A DNA stretch of 64,000 bases from Actinospica robiniae DSM 44927 (GTDB taxonomy: Bacteria; Actinomycetota; Actinomycetes; Streptomycetales; Catenulisporaceae). Positions 25,680-34,243 of the stretch are shown one piece after another. How positions within the stretch are numbered: the first letter of the stretch is position 1; each line of letters opens with the position of its first letter. A program made the position numbers and the translations under genes. Below the pieces are notes generated by a model, which was not told where the DNA came from, made no database searches, and was given only the letters and a program-made list of their open reading frames with translations. The stretch covers positions 3,469,372 through 3,533,371 of the forward strand of contig NZ_KI632511.1 of assembly GCF_000504285.1 (NCBI RefSeq), in the 5' to 3' direction.

Positions 25680-25716
25680 GGTCCGGCCGGCCCCCGCTGT
25701 CGGGGCCGGCCGGACC
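25680..25716. terminator. Strong bidirectional terminator hairpin
   Basis: A perfect 15-bp stem (25680-25694 with 25702-25716) around a 7-nt loop lies between the convergent xylanase and kinase genes, followed by CTTTATT on the plus strand. Confidence 0.8.
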
Positions 25717-25722
25717 GCCGCT

Positions 25723-28700
25723 TTATTCAGTCCCCTGATTCTCGACGGCCAGATCCCAGTCCAGGTCCCAGAGTCGGAGCGCATCGTCGCCCGAAGACAG
25801 TACGTGGTGCAGGTCGTCGGTCAGCTCGAAATGGCGTACGGCGCCTTCGTGGCCCTCGAGGACGTGCACGCAGCTTCCGGTCGCGATGTCCCAGAGCCGC
25901 AGGGTCCTGTCGTGGCCCGCGGAGAAGGCGAACCGGCCGTCCGGAGTGAAGCGCACCGTGGAGATCCAGCCGTCGCCGTGGCCCGCGAACTCGCGCACGC
26001 ACGTCTCGGACGAGGCGTCCCACAGTCGGATCACCGGGTCGTCCATGGCGGTGGAAAGGGCCAGGCGACCGTCGCGGCTCAACGACACGGACAGAACCGG
26101 CCGGACGTGCGCCTTCCAGGATGTCAGCATCCTGCCTTGCTCGAGATCCCACAGACGGACGGCGCCTGTGCTGTCGCCGACCGCGGCTAGCCGTTCGTCC
26201 GCGCTCAAGGCGATCTCGTTGGTCCCTGGGGAAGGCGCCGGCATCGTCGCCAGGCAGCGATTCGCCGCCAGATCCCACCTGCGGATCACCCCGTCGCCCC
26301 CGCCGGACAGCGCCTGCCGACCATCGTCGAGGAAACACACGGCCCGGGTCATCTCGCGCTCCACCGGGATCACGCTGCGTTCGCCGCTTTCCAGGTCCCA
26401 CGAGTTGATCGAGCTCAGGCTGTGGCACTGCGCGCGCCCGCCGTCGCCGCTCAGCGCGACCACGGACGGCCAGCCTCGGTCGTCCTCGAGCACCAGCTTT
26501 CGCGTGCTGCTTGTCAGGTCCCACACACGCACGACGGACTTATAGTGCGCGGTCACCGCGAGCCGCGCGTCGGCGGACAGGCCGATCGAGACGACGTCGC
26601 CGAGCGCCGCCCGGCCGTCCGCCAGTTTCCTCGACCAGGCTGCCCGCAACCCCGTCCGGATGGCCGAACGCCCGAGTTCCCGCCAGGCCGCGAGTATCCG
26701 CGGAGCCCGCTCGTATCCGGGCACCGCCCGAGCGCGAGTGAGCAGGTCGAAGGCGGCCTGGGGCCGGGAATCGGCGAGCTCCCGGTTCGCCTCTCCGAGC
26801 AGCGCGTCCACCTCGCCGCCGAGTCTGCTGACCTCCGCGTACTGGCGAGGCCGGATCAGGAACGGCTCGGCGGTGTATCCCTCGGGCAGCCGCCATGTGT
26901 ACACAGGCTGCGGCGCAGGCCTGCTGTTTTCCGAGGACAGCCCGATCCGCGAGTCGTCGGCGGGCAGGCCGACCCATACCGTTCCGTAGCGGTCGTGGTC
27001 CGCGAAGGTGCGCAGACAGCGGCCGGTCTTCAGCTCCCAGTACCGGACCGTCTTGTCCCCGACCGATCCGGAGAACAGGTATCGCATGTCGCTGCTGAGC
27101 GCCATCGTGCGGGCCGGCGTGGTGTGCCCGGTCAGCGTGCGCACGCAGCGCCCGTCCGCCACGTCCCACAGCCGGATGGCGCGATCGACCGTCGCGACCG
27201 CCGCGAACCGGCCGTCGGAGCTGAAGCACAGGTCACTCGGCTTCGACAGGGTCTCGGTCCTCAGCGCCAGGGACCGGCCGTGGACCGGGTCCCAGACCCG
27301 CGCCCCAGTTCCGTCGGCGATGAGCACAAGGCTTCCGTCGCAGTTCACTGAAAACGTCGAATCCTCGATCGGGCTGTTCTCCAAGGGGAATCCGAGAGCC
27401 CGATGGAGAACGCCGGCCGTCAGATCCCAGACCTCGATGCGCCCGCTCTCGCCGACCCATACGCCGACCCGCCCGTCCGCGCTGAGCCGGACCGGGCTGA
27501 ACCTCGTTGCGCGGCCGGCCGTGAATACGCGCAAGCACCGGCCGGTCCCCAGATCCCAGAACCGCACCGTACCGTCGTAACCGGTGGACAACGCGTGCCG
27601 CGCGGCAGCGTCGAAGTCGATGTTCATGACCTGGCCGCGATGCCCTTCGAGCGTGCACAGCAGCCTGTCGGCCGCGACGTCCCAGAGCCGGACCGTGCCG
27701 TCCCAGTGCCCGGTGAGCGTCAACCGTCCATCCGCGCTGAACCGTTGCGCTTGATAGCCGTTGACCTCGTGGCGCGCCAGCAGCTTGATGGGCGGACTCG
27801 GTATCTCCGCGAGGCTCGTGACCGTCTTGGTGCCGACGCATTGTGCATCGACGACGCGCCCGGAGCGCAACGCCGCACGGATCTGGTTCGCGAGCTCGTC
27901 GCCCGGGCCAGGCGGTTGGTGCGCGAGTTCGTCGAGCAATGCGCGGACGGCAGCGAAGTCGCCGCGTTCGAGGTGGACCTGCGCCAGCAGATACCTTGCC
28001 TGCCACGAGGAATCGTCGCGGTGCTGGACAACCTCAGAAAGCTGGGCGACGAGCTCCACATCGGTGATCACGCCGCTGCGCCAGCGCAACAGCCCTCCGT
28101 TGTACACAGCGCCGAGATGGTGCGGATCGACGGCCAGCGCCTGAGCAAACGCGGCCTCTGCCTCGTTGGCGCGCCCGAGGTCGAGCAACGAGAGACCTCG
28201 GTTGCTCAGTTCGTCGGCCCGCAATGCGGCCTCTGGCGAAGCAGGGCGCGGATAAGGGAGCCCCGTCGCCAGCTCGTAGATCTCGACGAGCTCGGCGGCT
28301 ATTTCAGCCATCGATGACGGCCGCTCGGCCGGATCCAGCTGCAGGCAGCGCCCCAGCAACTCACCCAGCCGCGGCGGTGCGACGACCGGATTGCCCGGGT
28401 CGGACAGGTAGTGGCCGAGCCCTGCCCCCGCAACCGATCCAGCCTTCCAGCGGACCTCACCGGTCAAGAGCTCGAGCACTGACACGGCGAAGCTGTACAC
28501 GTCGCTGCGCCGCCCAAGCTGTTTCCCGGCAGACTGTTCCGGCGAGGCGTACGCCGGCGTCATGCCGCTGTTTGCGACAAGAATGCTGACATCAGATCCC
28601 GGTGACGCGCCGTTTGGCGCGGCCGCGACGGCAGCAACGGCGGCCTTCGAGCGGGCGAGCCCGAAGTCGGTGATCTTCGCGGTGCCGGACTCGTCAAGCA

Positions 28701-29178
28701 ACACGTTGGCCGGCTTCACATCCAGATGCACGAGCCCTCGGGAATGCGCGTGCTCAAGACCCCGCGCGACCTGCACCGCCACATCCAGGATGCGCCCCGA
28801 AACCGCCGCTCCCCCGCCCTCGTACAGCCGCCCGTCGCGCACCCAGTCCTGCAGGCTGCCCCCGGAAACGTACTCGGCGAAAACCCTGGGCACGCCGCCC
28901 AGCACGCGCACGTAGTAGCAGGCGCACACGTGTGGATGCAGCCCCAGCGATACCCAGGCCTCCGCCTCCCTGACGAACAACCCCTGCCCGACCGGCGACC
29001 GGAAGACGTCCTCGAGCGTGCTCTTCACGGCCATATCGATGTCCCAGCCGAGGTGCCGCACCCGATGAACCACGCCCATCCCGCCCCGCCCGAGCTCGCC
29101 CACCACCCGGTACCGCCCGTCGACCACCGCCCCGACCCGCCAGTCCCCCGGCTTGCTCGACCCGCTCGACAGGCTCAC
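25723..29178 (-). CDS. Serine/threonine protein kinase with TPR-like and WD40 repeats
   Basis: A 1151-residue cytoplasmic protein. The kinase domain (about 20-305) has the Gly loop LGRGGMGVVH, ATP lysine K52, catalytic D153 in HLDVKPANVLL and DFGLARS. A TPR-like helical stretch follows (about 315-430). From about residue 470 to the end come WD40 blades in two clusters (about 480-770 and 880-1150), each with GHxxxV...ALSxDGRxAxS...VRLWD patterns. No membrane helix is present, unlike PknB. WD40 propellers probably recruit substrates. GTG start has GGAGG. It converges with the xylanase across a strong terminator. Confidence 0.92.
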   Translation of the reverse strand: MSLSSGSSKPGDWRVGAVVDGRYRVVGELGRGGMGVVHRVRHLGWDIDMAVKSTLEDVFRSPVGQGLFVREAEAWVSLGLHPHVCACYYVRVLGGVPRVFAEYVSGGSLQDWVRDGRLYEGGGAAVSGRILDVAVQVARGLEHAHSRGLVHLDVKPANVLLDESGTAKITDFGLARSKAAVAAVAAAPNGASPGSDVSILVANSGMTPAYASPEQSAGKQLGRRSDVYSFAVSVLELLTGEVRWKAGSVAGAGLGHYLSDPGNPVVAPPRLGELLGRCLQLDPAERPSSMAEIAAELVEIYELATGLPYPRPASPEAALRADELSNRGLSLLDLGRANEAEAAFAQALAVDPHHLGAVYNGGLLRWRSGVITDVELVAQLSEVVQHRDDSSWQARYLLAQVHLERGDFAAVRALLDELAHQPPGPGDELANQIRAALRSGRVVDAQCVGTKTVTSLAEIPSPPIKLLARHEVNGYQAQRFSADGRLTLTGHWDGTVRLWDVAADRLLCTLEGHRGQVMNIDFDAAARHALSTGYDGTVRFWDLGTGRCLRVFTAGRATRFSPVRLSADGRVGVWVGESGRIEVWDLTAGVLHRALGFPLENSPIEDSTFSVNCDGSLVLIADGTGARVWDPVHGRSLALRTETLSKPSDLCFSSDGRFAAVATVDRAIRLWDVADGRCVRTLTGHTTPARTMALSSDMRYLFSGSVGDKTVRYWELKTGRCLRTFADHDRYGTVWVGLPADDSRIGLSSENSRPAPQPVYTWRLPEGYTAEPFLIRPRQYAEVSRLGGEVDALLGEANRELADSRPQAAFDLLTRARAVPGYERAPRILAAWRELGRSAIRTGLRAAWSRKLADGRAALGDVVSIGLSADARLAVTAHYKSVVRVWDLTSSTRKLVLEDDRGWPSVVALSGDGGRAQCHSLSSINSWDLESGERSVIPVEREMTRAVCFLDDGRQALSGGGDGVIRRWDLAANRCLATMPAPSPGTNEIALSADERLAAVGDSTGAVRLWDLEQGRMLTSWKAHVRPVLSVSLSRDGRLALSTAMDDPVIRLWDASSETCVREFAGHGDGWISTVRFTPDGRFAFSAGHDRTLRLWDIATGSCVHVLEGHEGAVRHFELTDDLHHVLSSGDDALRLWDLDWDLAVENQGTE

Positions 29179-29378
29179 GCTGATCCTCCAGTGCTCTGGC
29201 TTTTCGAGCTACAGCAAAACAGATTCCAGCAGGGACCGGTCCCTGCCCGCCAGGTCGGCAGCGTGGCAGGACACTGAGAATTCGCGTCGTGGGAGGTATC
29301 GTCGGGTCAGCGGCAGTGCCACCTCAGAGCCCGAAAAGCCGGGCCAGTCCATCCAACCCGGCACATGGGATCTCTGCG

Positions 29379-30215
29379 ATGCTCATGATTCTGCTGGCGA
29401 TCGCCAGCGCCTGCGCCTACGGTGTCGCCGACTTCCTCGGCGGTGCGGCAACGCGGAAGGCCAAGGTCTTCCGGGTGGTCGCGATCAGCGCGCCGGCCAG
29501 CTTGGCGATCGAGGGCTTGCTGCTGCCCGTGCTCGGCGCGCGGTGGGAGGCGGGTTCGCTCGGCTGGGGCGCGGCTTCGGGGGCCGCATCGGCGTTCGCG
29601 TTCGCGTTGCTCTATCAGGCTTTGTCGATCGGGCCGATGGCGGTGATGGCCCCGATCACCGCGCTCGTCTCGGCGGCGCTGCCGGTGGTGGTCGGGCTCG
29701 CGGAGGGCGATCGCCTGTCCGCGACCGAGATCGCCGGGATTCCGGTGGCGGCGTGCGCGATCTTACTGGTGACGGTCAAGCGCTCGGCCGGCGTCGGGCG
29801 GGTTCGGCCGAAGGCCGTGGCGGTGGCCGTCTTGGCGGGTGCGGCGATCGCCACTCAGCTGATCATGCTGAATCAGGCTCCGCATGACAGCGGCGTCGCC
29901 CCGCTGATCGTCGGACGAGCTGTCAGTAGCCTGATCGTGCTCAACGCCGCGATTGCGGTGCGCCGACGGATCGACCCGGGGCGGCCGAACCTGGGCCTGG
30001 CTGCGGGTGCCGGCTGCTTGGATTCGCTGGCCAATCTGTGCTTCCTGCTCTCTGCGCGGCACGGACTACTCAGCGTCAGTGCCGTGATCGTGGCGCTGTA
30101 CCCGGCGGCGACCATCGTGCTGGCCCGGGCGGTGCTGAAGGAACGGATCAGTCGTGCCCAGTGGCTCGGTCTGGGCATGGCCGCCCTCGGCGTGACGTTG
30201 CTGGCGCTGGGCTGA
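29379..30215 (+). CDS. EamA/DMT family transporter
   Basis: A 278-residue membrane protein with about ten helices in two EamA repeats (ILLAIASACAYGVADFLGG starts the first; LGLAAGAGCLDSLANLCFLL lies in the second) ending VVALYPAATIVLARAVLKER and QWLGLGMAALGVTLLALG, typical of the drug/metabolite exporter superfamily. The ATG at 29379 was chosen because the frame before it is not membrane-like; ATG at 29385 is an alternative. Monocistronic; the substrate is unknown. Confidence 0.85.
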   Translation: MLMILLAIASACAYGVADFLGGAATRKAKVFRVVAISAPASLAIEGLLLPVLGARWEAGSLGWGAASGAASAFAFALLYQALSIGPMAVMAPITALVSAALPVVVGLAEGDRLSATEIAGIPVAACAILLVTVKRSAGVGRVRPKAVAVAVLAGAAIATQLIMLNQAPHDSGVAPLIVGRAVSSLIVLNAAIAVRRRIDPGRPNLGLAAGAGCLDSLANLCFLLSARHGLLSVSAVIVALYPAATIVLARAVLKERISRAQWLGLGMAALGVTLLALG

Positions 30216-30250
30216 ACGGCGGCGGCGGCGGCGGCGGACAAGGTTGAGCG

Positions 30251-30847
30251 TCATCCGCGTGACGAGGGAGCCCGTCGGACGGTGTTGCGGCCCGCTTCCT
30301 TTGCCCGATACAGCGCCGCGTCCGCGGCGGTGAGCAGTTCTTCGGCCCCCGCGTTACCCGCTCGCGCTCGCGCGACGGCGACGCCGATGGACACCGTCAC
30401 CGGGTGCGGCCAGGATGCCAGCGACCTGCGTTCGACGGCCGAGCGGAGGTCTTCGGCGCGTTGACCTGCGGCCGGCATGCCGCAGCCGGGTAGTACCAGC
30501 GCGAACTCCTCTCCGCCGATGCGGGCTGCGAAGTCGTCGGACCGCACGTGCGAGGCGATCAGGTGGCCGAGCAGTTCGAGCGTATGATCACCGGCCACAT
30601 GGCCGTAGCGGTCGTTGATGAGCTTGAAGTGGTCGACGTCGACGACAAGCACGGCGAGGTCTTCGTCCTTGCCGGCGCCGCGCGCGGTGACGTGGTCGAA
30701 GTAATCCTGCATGGCTCGGCGGTTCGCCAGGCCGGTGAGCGCGTCCGTCTGCGCCTGGCGGCGTAGCGCGGCCGCGAACAGTTCCGCTCGTCGGCGAAGC
30801 GCGATGCCGACGAGTGTCGTGCCGAACAGATGAGCCAGTTGTCGAGC
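30251..30847 (-). pseudogene. Decayed diguanylate cyclase (GGDEF domain)
   Basis: The frame encodes most of a GGDEF domain: TDALTGLANRRAM, VVDVDHFKLINDRYGHVAGD, the active loop as ARIGGEEFALVLP, and ALYRAKEAGRNTV. The only ATG (30712) lies inside the domain, after the conserved TDALTGLANRR. Upstream the frame stays open only to a TGA at 30848-30850, with just CTG as a possible start and a short hydrophobic piece (HLFGTTLVGIAL) that looks like the end of a lost sensor/membrane region. It is best read as a truncated remnant, although the GGEEF loop is intact and a short active protein is not excluded. Confidence 0.65.
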
Positions 30848-30999
30848 TCAGCCCCGAGCCGGCGCACCGCGGAGGCAGGACGAGGCGAGATCATGCATCA
30901 AGAAAACCACCCATGCGGCGCGCCCTTGCGGCAACAGACCGAGTGGGGGCGAGTCAGGCGCGGGCCATGGCCGAGACATGGTCAGGCCTGGTCATATTG

Positions 31000-31770
31000 T
31001 CAGGTCGGCATCAAGTGCCGGCCCGCGTGCGCCTGCGGCTTCGTGATGTGGGCGACGAACGAGTATCGGTCGCCGCGGTACCAGGTCTGCACCCACTCGA
31101 CCGGCTCGCCCTGCGCGGTGTGGCCGTGCTGGGTGACCAGCAGCATCGGCGTGCCGATCTCCGTGCCGAGCAACGCTGCCTGGCTCGGGGCGGCCGGCAC
31201 TGTCTCGATCGTCTCCACGGCGCGGGCGACGCGGTCGCTGATCCTTTTGCGCAACACTTCGTACACGAACTCACTCGCGGCGATCTCGGCCTCAAGCCCG
31301 CAGTAGCGCCGGCCGACCACGTGCACGCACTCCAGCGCCATCGGGGCGTCGTTGACGGAACGCAGCAGCTGCATGGACAGGATCTCAGCGCCCGGCCGCA
31401 TGCCGAGGCGGTCGGCGAGTTCTTCGCCGGCCGCGATTCGCTCGGTCCCGAGCAGGATCGTGCAGGTGCGCAGACCCTCGGTCTCGGCCTCGGCGTGGCC
31501 GTTGAAATCCGAGACCGACAGCGGCCAGGCCAGCTTCGGCTCGGCCACGTACGTGCCCGACCCCTGGCGTCGCACCAGTCGGCCCTCGGTGACGAGTTCG
31601 GCGACCGCCTTGCGAACGGTTGTACGCGAGGTCTCGTACGCCACCGCGAGATCGCGCTCCGGGGGGATCAGCACACCGGGCCGCAGCTGCTCGATCCTCT
31701 CCACGATCTGGCCTTTCACCTTGAGATACAGGCGCTCGCGTACGCCCTCGAGCGTGGCCTCCATGGTCAT
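31000..31770 (-). CDS. GntR family regulator (HutC subfamily)
   Basis: A 256-residue regulator: winged helix with PPERDLAVAYETSRTTVRKA and RLVRRQGSGTYVAEPK, then a UTRA ligand-binding domain (AAGEELADRLGMRPGAEILS; VEWVQTWYRGDRYSFVAHI). ATG ACC ATG start has GGGGGAAG upstream. It lies 86 bases downstream of the CBM3-GH16 gene in the same direction, behind a hairpin, and so probably controls sugar-responsive secreted enzymes. It is more distant from the two other GntR proteins in the window than those are from each other. Confidence 0.88.
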   Translation of the reverse strand: MTMEATLEGVRERLYLKVKGQIVERIEQLRPGVLIPPERDLAVAYETSRTTVRKAVAELVTEGRLVRRQGSGTYVAEPKLAWPLSVSDFNGHAEAETEGLRTCTILLGTERIAAGEELADRLGMRPGAEILSMQLLRSVNDAPMALECVHVVGRRYCGLEAEIAASEFVYEVLRKRISDRVARAVETIETVPAAPSQAALLGTEIGTPMLLVTQHGHTAQGEPVEWVQTWYRGDRYSFVAHITKPQAHAGRHLMPT

Positions 31771-31803
31771 CTTCTTCCCCCTGACATGCCGGGCACGGGC
31801 GGT

Positions 31804-31835
31804 GCCCCGCCGAGCTGTCTCCAGCCCGGCGGGGC
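31804..31835 (-). terminator. Hairpin between GH16 and gntR-like genes
   Basis: Perfect 9-bp stem GCCCCGCCG/CGGCGGGGC (31804-31812 with 31827-31835) with a 14-nt loop, just past the stop of the CBM3-GH16 gene. There is no U-tract; partial termination is plausible. Confidence 0.5.
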
Positions 31836-31856
31836 CCACCTGTCAGCCGTGTCCGC

Positions 31857-33296
31857 TCAGGATGAGGGCACGGTGTCGGTGAAGCTGGTCCCGGCCGACT
31901 GCAGGGCACTGACGTTGGTCTGCACCTGCGTCGGGCTCAGGGCCTGGCCGTTCGCGTAGTAGACCCAGCCGACCTGCTCGTTCCAGGTGCGCGGGGTGGA
32001 GCTGCCGGCGAGTTCGCCGTCGATGAACCACTCGTTGAAGTCGATGGTCATGTCCTCGCGCGGGTAGTACTTGCCCGAGCTGGAGAAGACCTGGGTGCCG
32101 TCGATGTAGTAGGTGACGGTGCCGTTGAGCACGGTCTCGACGAGGGTGTGCCAGCCCTGCAGGCTGGTCTGGTCGTCATTGGTGACGCGGTCCAGCGCGT
32201 CGGCGCTGTACCAGCTGGTGGTGTACATCGAGTGCGGCGGGCCGCCCCAGCCGCCGTTGGGCAGGTACTCGAAGTCGTCCTCGCTGTAGAGGCTGTCGTC
32301 CGGGCTGATCGAGTAGAAGGTCTCGTTGACGCAGTCGCCGTTGGGGCCGGTGGACGGCGCGTCGTTGAAGAAGACCCGGGCGGCGTAGGTGCCCGCGAGG
32401 AACTTCCGGTTGGTGGTGTCGATCTCGGCCTGGACCGTGTTGCCGGGGGTGCCGTCGGTGCTGGCGGCGAGGTTCATCACGTGCGTGCCGCCGGCCGCGG
32501 TCGAGGCCGGGAAGGTGACCGCGTTCGCGGACCAGGTGGCACCGGACACGCCGGGGCCGCCGGAGGAGGTGCGCACGGTCCAGTCGTGGGCGGTCAGGTT
32601 CGGGTCGCTCGAGCTGGAGTAGTTGAAGTCGTCGAACATGACGCCGCTGGGCGGCGGGTTCGTGCCGCCGCCACCGGTCGGGCTCGCCGACGCGCTGGCG
32701 CTGGCGCTCGCGCTGGCCGAGGGGTTGGGCGTGCTGCCGTTGGGGGTGGAGCCCCAGACCAGGGAGCCGTTCTGGAACGCGGTGATCTTGCTCGACGCCG
32801 TGTACGAGGTGTCCGCGCCGTTGTACGAGTAGTCGTTCGCCTGGTTGATGTTCGCCCAGTCGGCGCGCCACATGCGCAGCTGCATGTCGCCGCTGTTGGC
32901 GCCGGCGGCGAGGTTGCCGGCCGAGCCGCTGAAGCTGATCTGCAGGTAGTGGTCGGCGTTGGCGGTGGGGTTGGCCAGCGTGTGCACGGTGCCGGTCAGG
33001 TTGGCGCAGCCGGCCACGGCCCACGCGCAGCCGAAGTTGTAGGTCTCGTTGGTCGGGTCGGAGAAGTAGTAGTCGATCGTGATGGTGCTGTAGGCGATGG
33101 CCGAGCCGGTGTTGTTGACCACCTCGAACCAGGGGTCCACCTCGTAGTTCACGGTGGACGTGCTGGTCTTGTACAGCACCGTCAGGGACGGGGTGGCGGC
33201 GTTGGCCGACAAGGCGGTCGGGACGAGCGCGCCCGCAGCCAGCGCGAGCGCTGCTCCGGTCGGCACAAGGGCCCGGCGGGCTTGTTTCTGACGCAT
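31857..33296 (-). CDS. Secreted CBM3 plus GH16-like beta-glucanase
   Basis: A 479-residue secreted protein. Signal peptide ends near LSANAA (about residue 34). The N-terminal module (about 36-190) is a CBM3 cellulose-binding domain (YEVDPWFEVVNNTGSAI; YYFSDPTNETYNFGCAWAVA; MQLRMWRADWANINQANDYS). After a low-complexity Ser/Ala linker comes a GH16/laminarinase-like jelly roll with the catalytic pattern ExDxE at E339-D341-E343 in YSEDDFEYLPNGGWG. It should bind crystalline polysaccharide and cut a beta-glucan. ATG has GAGGTG upstream. A close paralogue lies at 57422. Palindromic sites precede it. Confidence 0.85.
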   Translation of the reverse strand: MRQKQARRALVPTGAALALAAGALVPTALSANAATPSLTVLYKTSTSTVNYEVDPWFEVVNNTGSAIAYSTITIDYYFSDPTNETYNFGCAWAVAGCANLTGTVHTLANPTANADHYLQISFSGSAGNLAAGANSGDMQLRMWRADWANINQANDYSYNGADTSYTASSKITAFQNGSLVWGSTPNGSTPNPSASASASASASASPTGGGGTNPPPSGVMFDDFNYSSSSDPNLTAHDWTVRTSSGGPGVSGATWSANAVTFPASTAAGGTHVMNLAASTDGTPGNTVQAEIDTTNRKFLAGTYAARVFFNDAPSTGPNGDCVNETFYSISPDDSLYSEDDFEYLPNGGWGGPPHSMYTTSWYSADALDRVTNDDQTSLQGWHTLVETVLNGTVTYYIDGTQVFSSSGKYYPREDMTIDFNEWFIDGELAGSSTPRTWNEQVGWVYYANGQALSPTQVQTNVSALQSAGTSFTDTVPSS

Positions 33297-33373
33297 AGTG
33301 GCACCTCTGGCGAGAGGGGGTGAAAGGGGTGGGTGACGCGCTTGCTCGTGTTCTGGGTAGCGCATGGCACTTT

Positions 33374-33402
33374 CCAAGAACTGACCACAGGTAAGTTCTT
33401 GG
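33374..33402. promoter_or_regulatory. Inverted repeat enclosing a GntR-type site, upstream of GH16
   Basis: Perfect arms CCAAGAACT (33374-33382) and AGTTCTTGG (33394-33402) flank GACCACAGGTA. With the last arm base this reads TGACC-ACA-GGTAA (33382-33394), the same TGACC-N3-GGT pattern as at 34179 and 57351. Confidence 0.5.
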
Positions 33403-33482
33403 TGAGTGTCGCAGAGCATCCTGCTCCCCTGGCGTCGTGTCAAGCCCTCCGGCCGCGACCTCGTACATCGGCCGATCGTCAG

Positions 33483-33505
33483 AGATCTGACCAAAGGACA
33501 GATCT
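33483..33505. promoter_or_regulatory. Second inverted repeat, GntR-type
   Basis: Perfect arms AGATCTG (33483-33489) and CAGATCT (33499-33505) enclose a core that reads TGACC-AAA-GGACA at 33488-33500. It is about 190 bases upstream of the CBM3-GH16 start and just past the mbtH-like stop. Confidence 0.45.
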
Positions 33506-33594
33506 AAGCCATCGAGCTCCGCGGGCGTCGAAGGGCCCTGCGAAGGCCTTCGCGGGCGGTCGGATCCCGCCGTCGGCGGAGGTCGGCGCAGCGG

Positions 33595-33792
33595 TCATCG
33601 GCTCGTCCGTTCGCGCAGACTGCGGGGCCTGATGTCAGCCCATACCGACTCGATGCGGGCGAGGCACGCCTCCTTGCTGCCCGACATTCCCTCCGGCCGC
33701 CACCCGGACGGGATCTCCCGGCCGTCGTCGGGCCAGATCGAGTACTGCTCCTCGTCATTGACCACGACTATGAACGTGTTCTCGCTGGTCAT
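33595..33792 (-). CDS. MbtH-like NRPS accessory protein
   Basis: A 65-residue protein of the MbtH family with its invariant residues: [24 protein letters not shown], and [20 protein letters not shown]. MbtH proteins bind and activate or solubilise adenylation domains. It follows the free carrier protein gene after 32 bases and is transcribed away from the main NRPS genes across the shared promoter. It probably serves one or more of the three A domains here. Confidence 0.95.
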   Translation of the reverse strand: MTSENTFIVVVNDEEQYSIWPDDGREIPSGWRPEGMSGSKEACLARIESVWADIRPRSLRERTSR

Positions 33793-33824
33793 CCGCTACT
33801 CCTTTGTGGTCGCTCGGCGAGCCG

Positions 33825-34112
33825 TCACGGTCTCGCCTCCGGCGCGCGGCGCGTGCTGAGGCGCAGCACCCTCTGCACGATCGAGTCGAGGCCGACCCCT
33901 TGGCCGGCGACGTCGTCGAGTTCGAGGACGACGTCGTATTCGGCTTCGAGCATGTCGAGCAGACGGAGCCGGGCCAGCGAGGTGACGCCGAGCACTCGCA
34001 GCTCCTGTCCGCCGAACAGGTCCCGCGCCCCGATCTCGCCGTCACAGGCCTCGATGATCAGTTCGGCGAGCCGATGCGCGACCTCCTCCCGCTCGTCGCC
34101 GACCTCAGCCAT
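33825..34112 (-). CDS. Free-standing acyl/peptidyl carrier protein
   Basis: A 95-residue carrier protein. The phosphopantetheine serine is S45 in VLGVTSLARLRLLDMLE, with acidic helices around it. A GGGAGGG site precedes the ATG. It heads the short leftward transcript with mbtH and diverges from the AMP-ligase gene. The motif GVTSL instead of GGHSL is more ACP-like than PCP-like, suggesting that it carries an acyl or aryl starter loaded by the adjacent ligase. Confidence 0.85.
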   Translation of the reverse strand: MAEVGDEREEVAHRLAELIIEACDGEIGARDLFGGQELRVLGVTSLARLRLLDMLEAEYDVVLELDDVAGQGVGLDSIVQRVLRLSTRRAPEARP

Positions 34113-34177
34113 CTCGAAGCCCTCCCGCTCGATCGCCGCTCGCCCCACCGGCTCCGCAGATCGCAAACACCGTACAC

Positions 34178-34197
34178 TTGACCAGTGGTATGGTCTA
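34178..34197. promoter_or_regulatory. Candidate operator in the divergent NRPS promoter
   Basis: TTGACCA (34178-34184) and TGGTCTA (34191-34197) form an inverted repeat (GACCA/TGGTC exact). The left half reads TGACC-AGT-GGTAT, matching the TGACC-N3-GGT words before both GH16 genes. It sits between the divergent carrier-protein and ligase starts, 47 bases before the ligase ATG/GTG. Confidence 0.5.
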
Positions 34198-34243
34198 GGC
34201 CCATAGTCTTCGTGCATACGGACGCGAAGGCTGGAGGTCGACG

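Noticed and set aside
30976-31008. GGTCA-containing repeats after the gntR stop as an operator
   Set aside because: Spacing differs from the other candidate sites and it lies at the 3' end of the gene, with no start nearby.
32690-32740. Alternating Ser/Ala repeat in the GH16 protein as a mobile or regulatory repeat
   Set aside because: It is an ordinary low-complexity linker between the CBM3 and catalytic domains.
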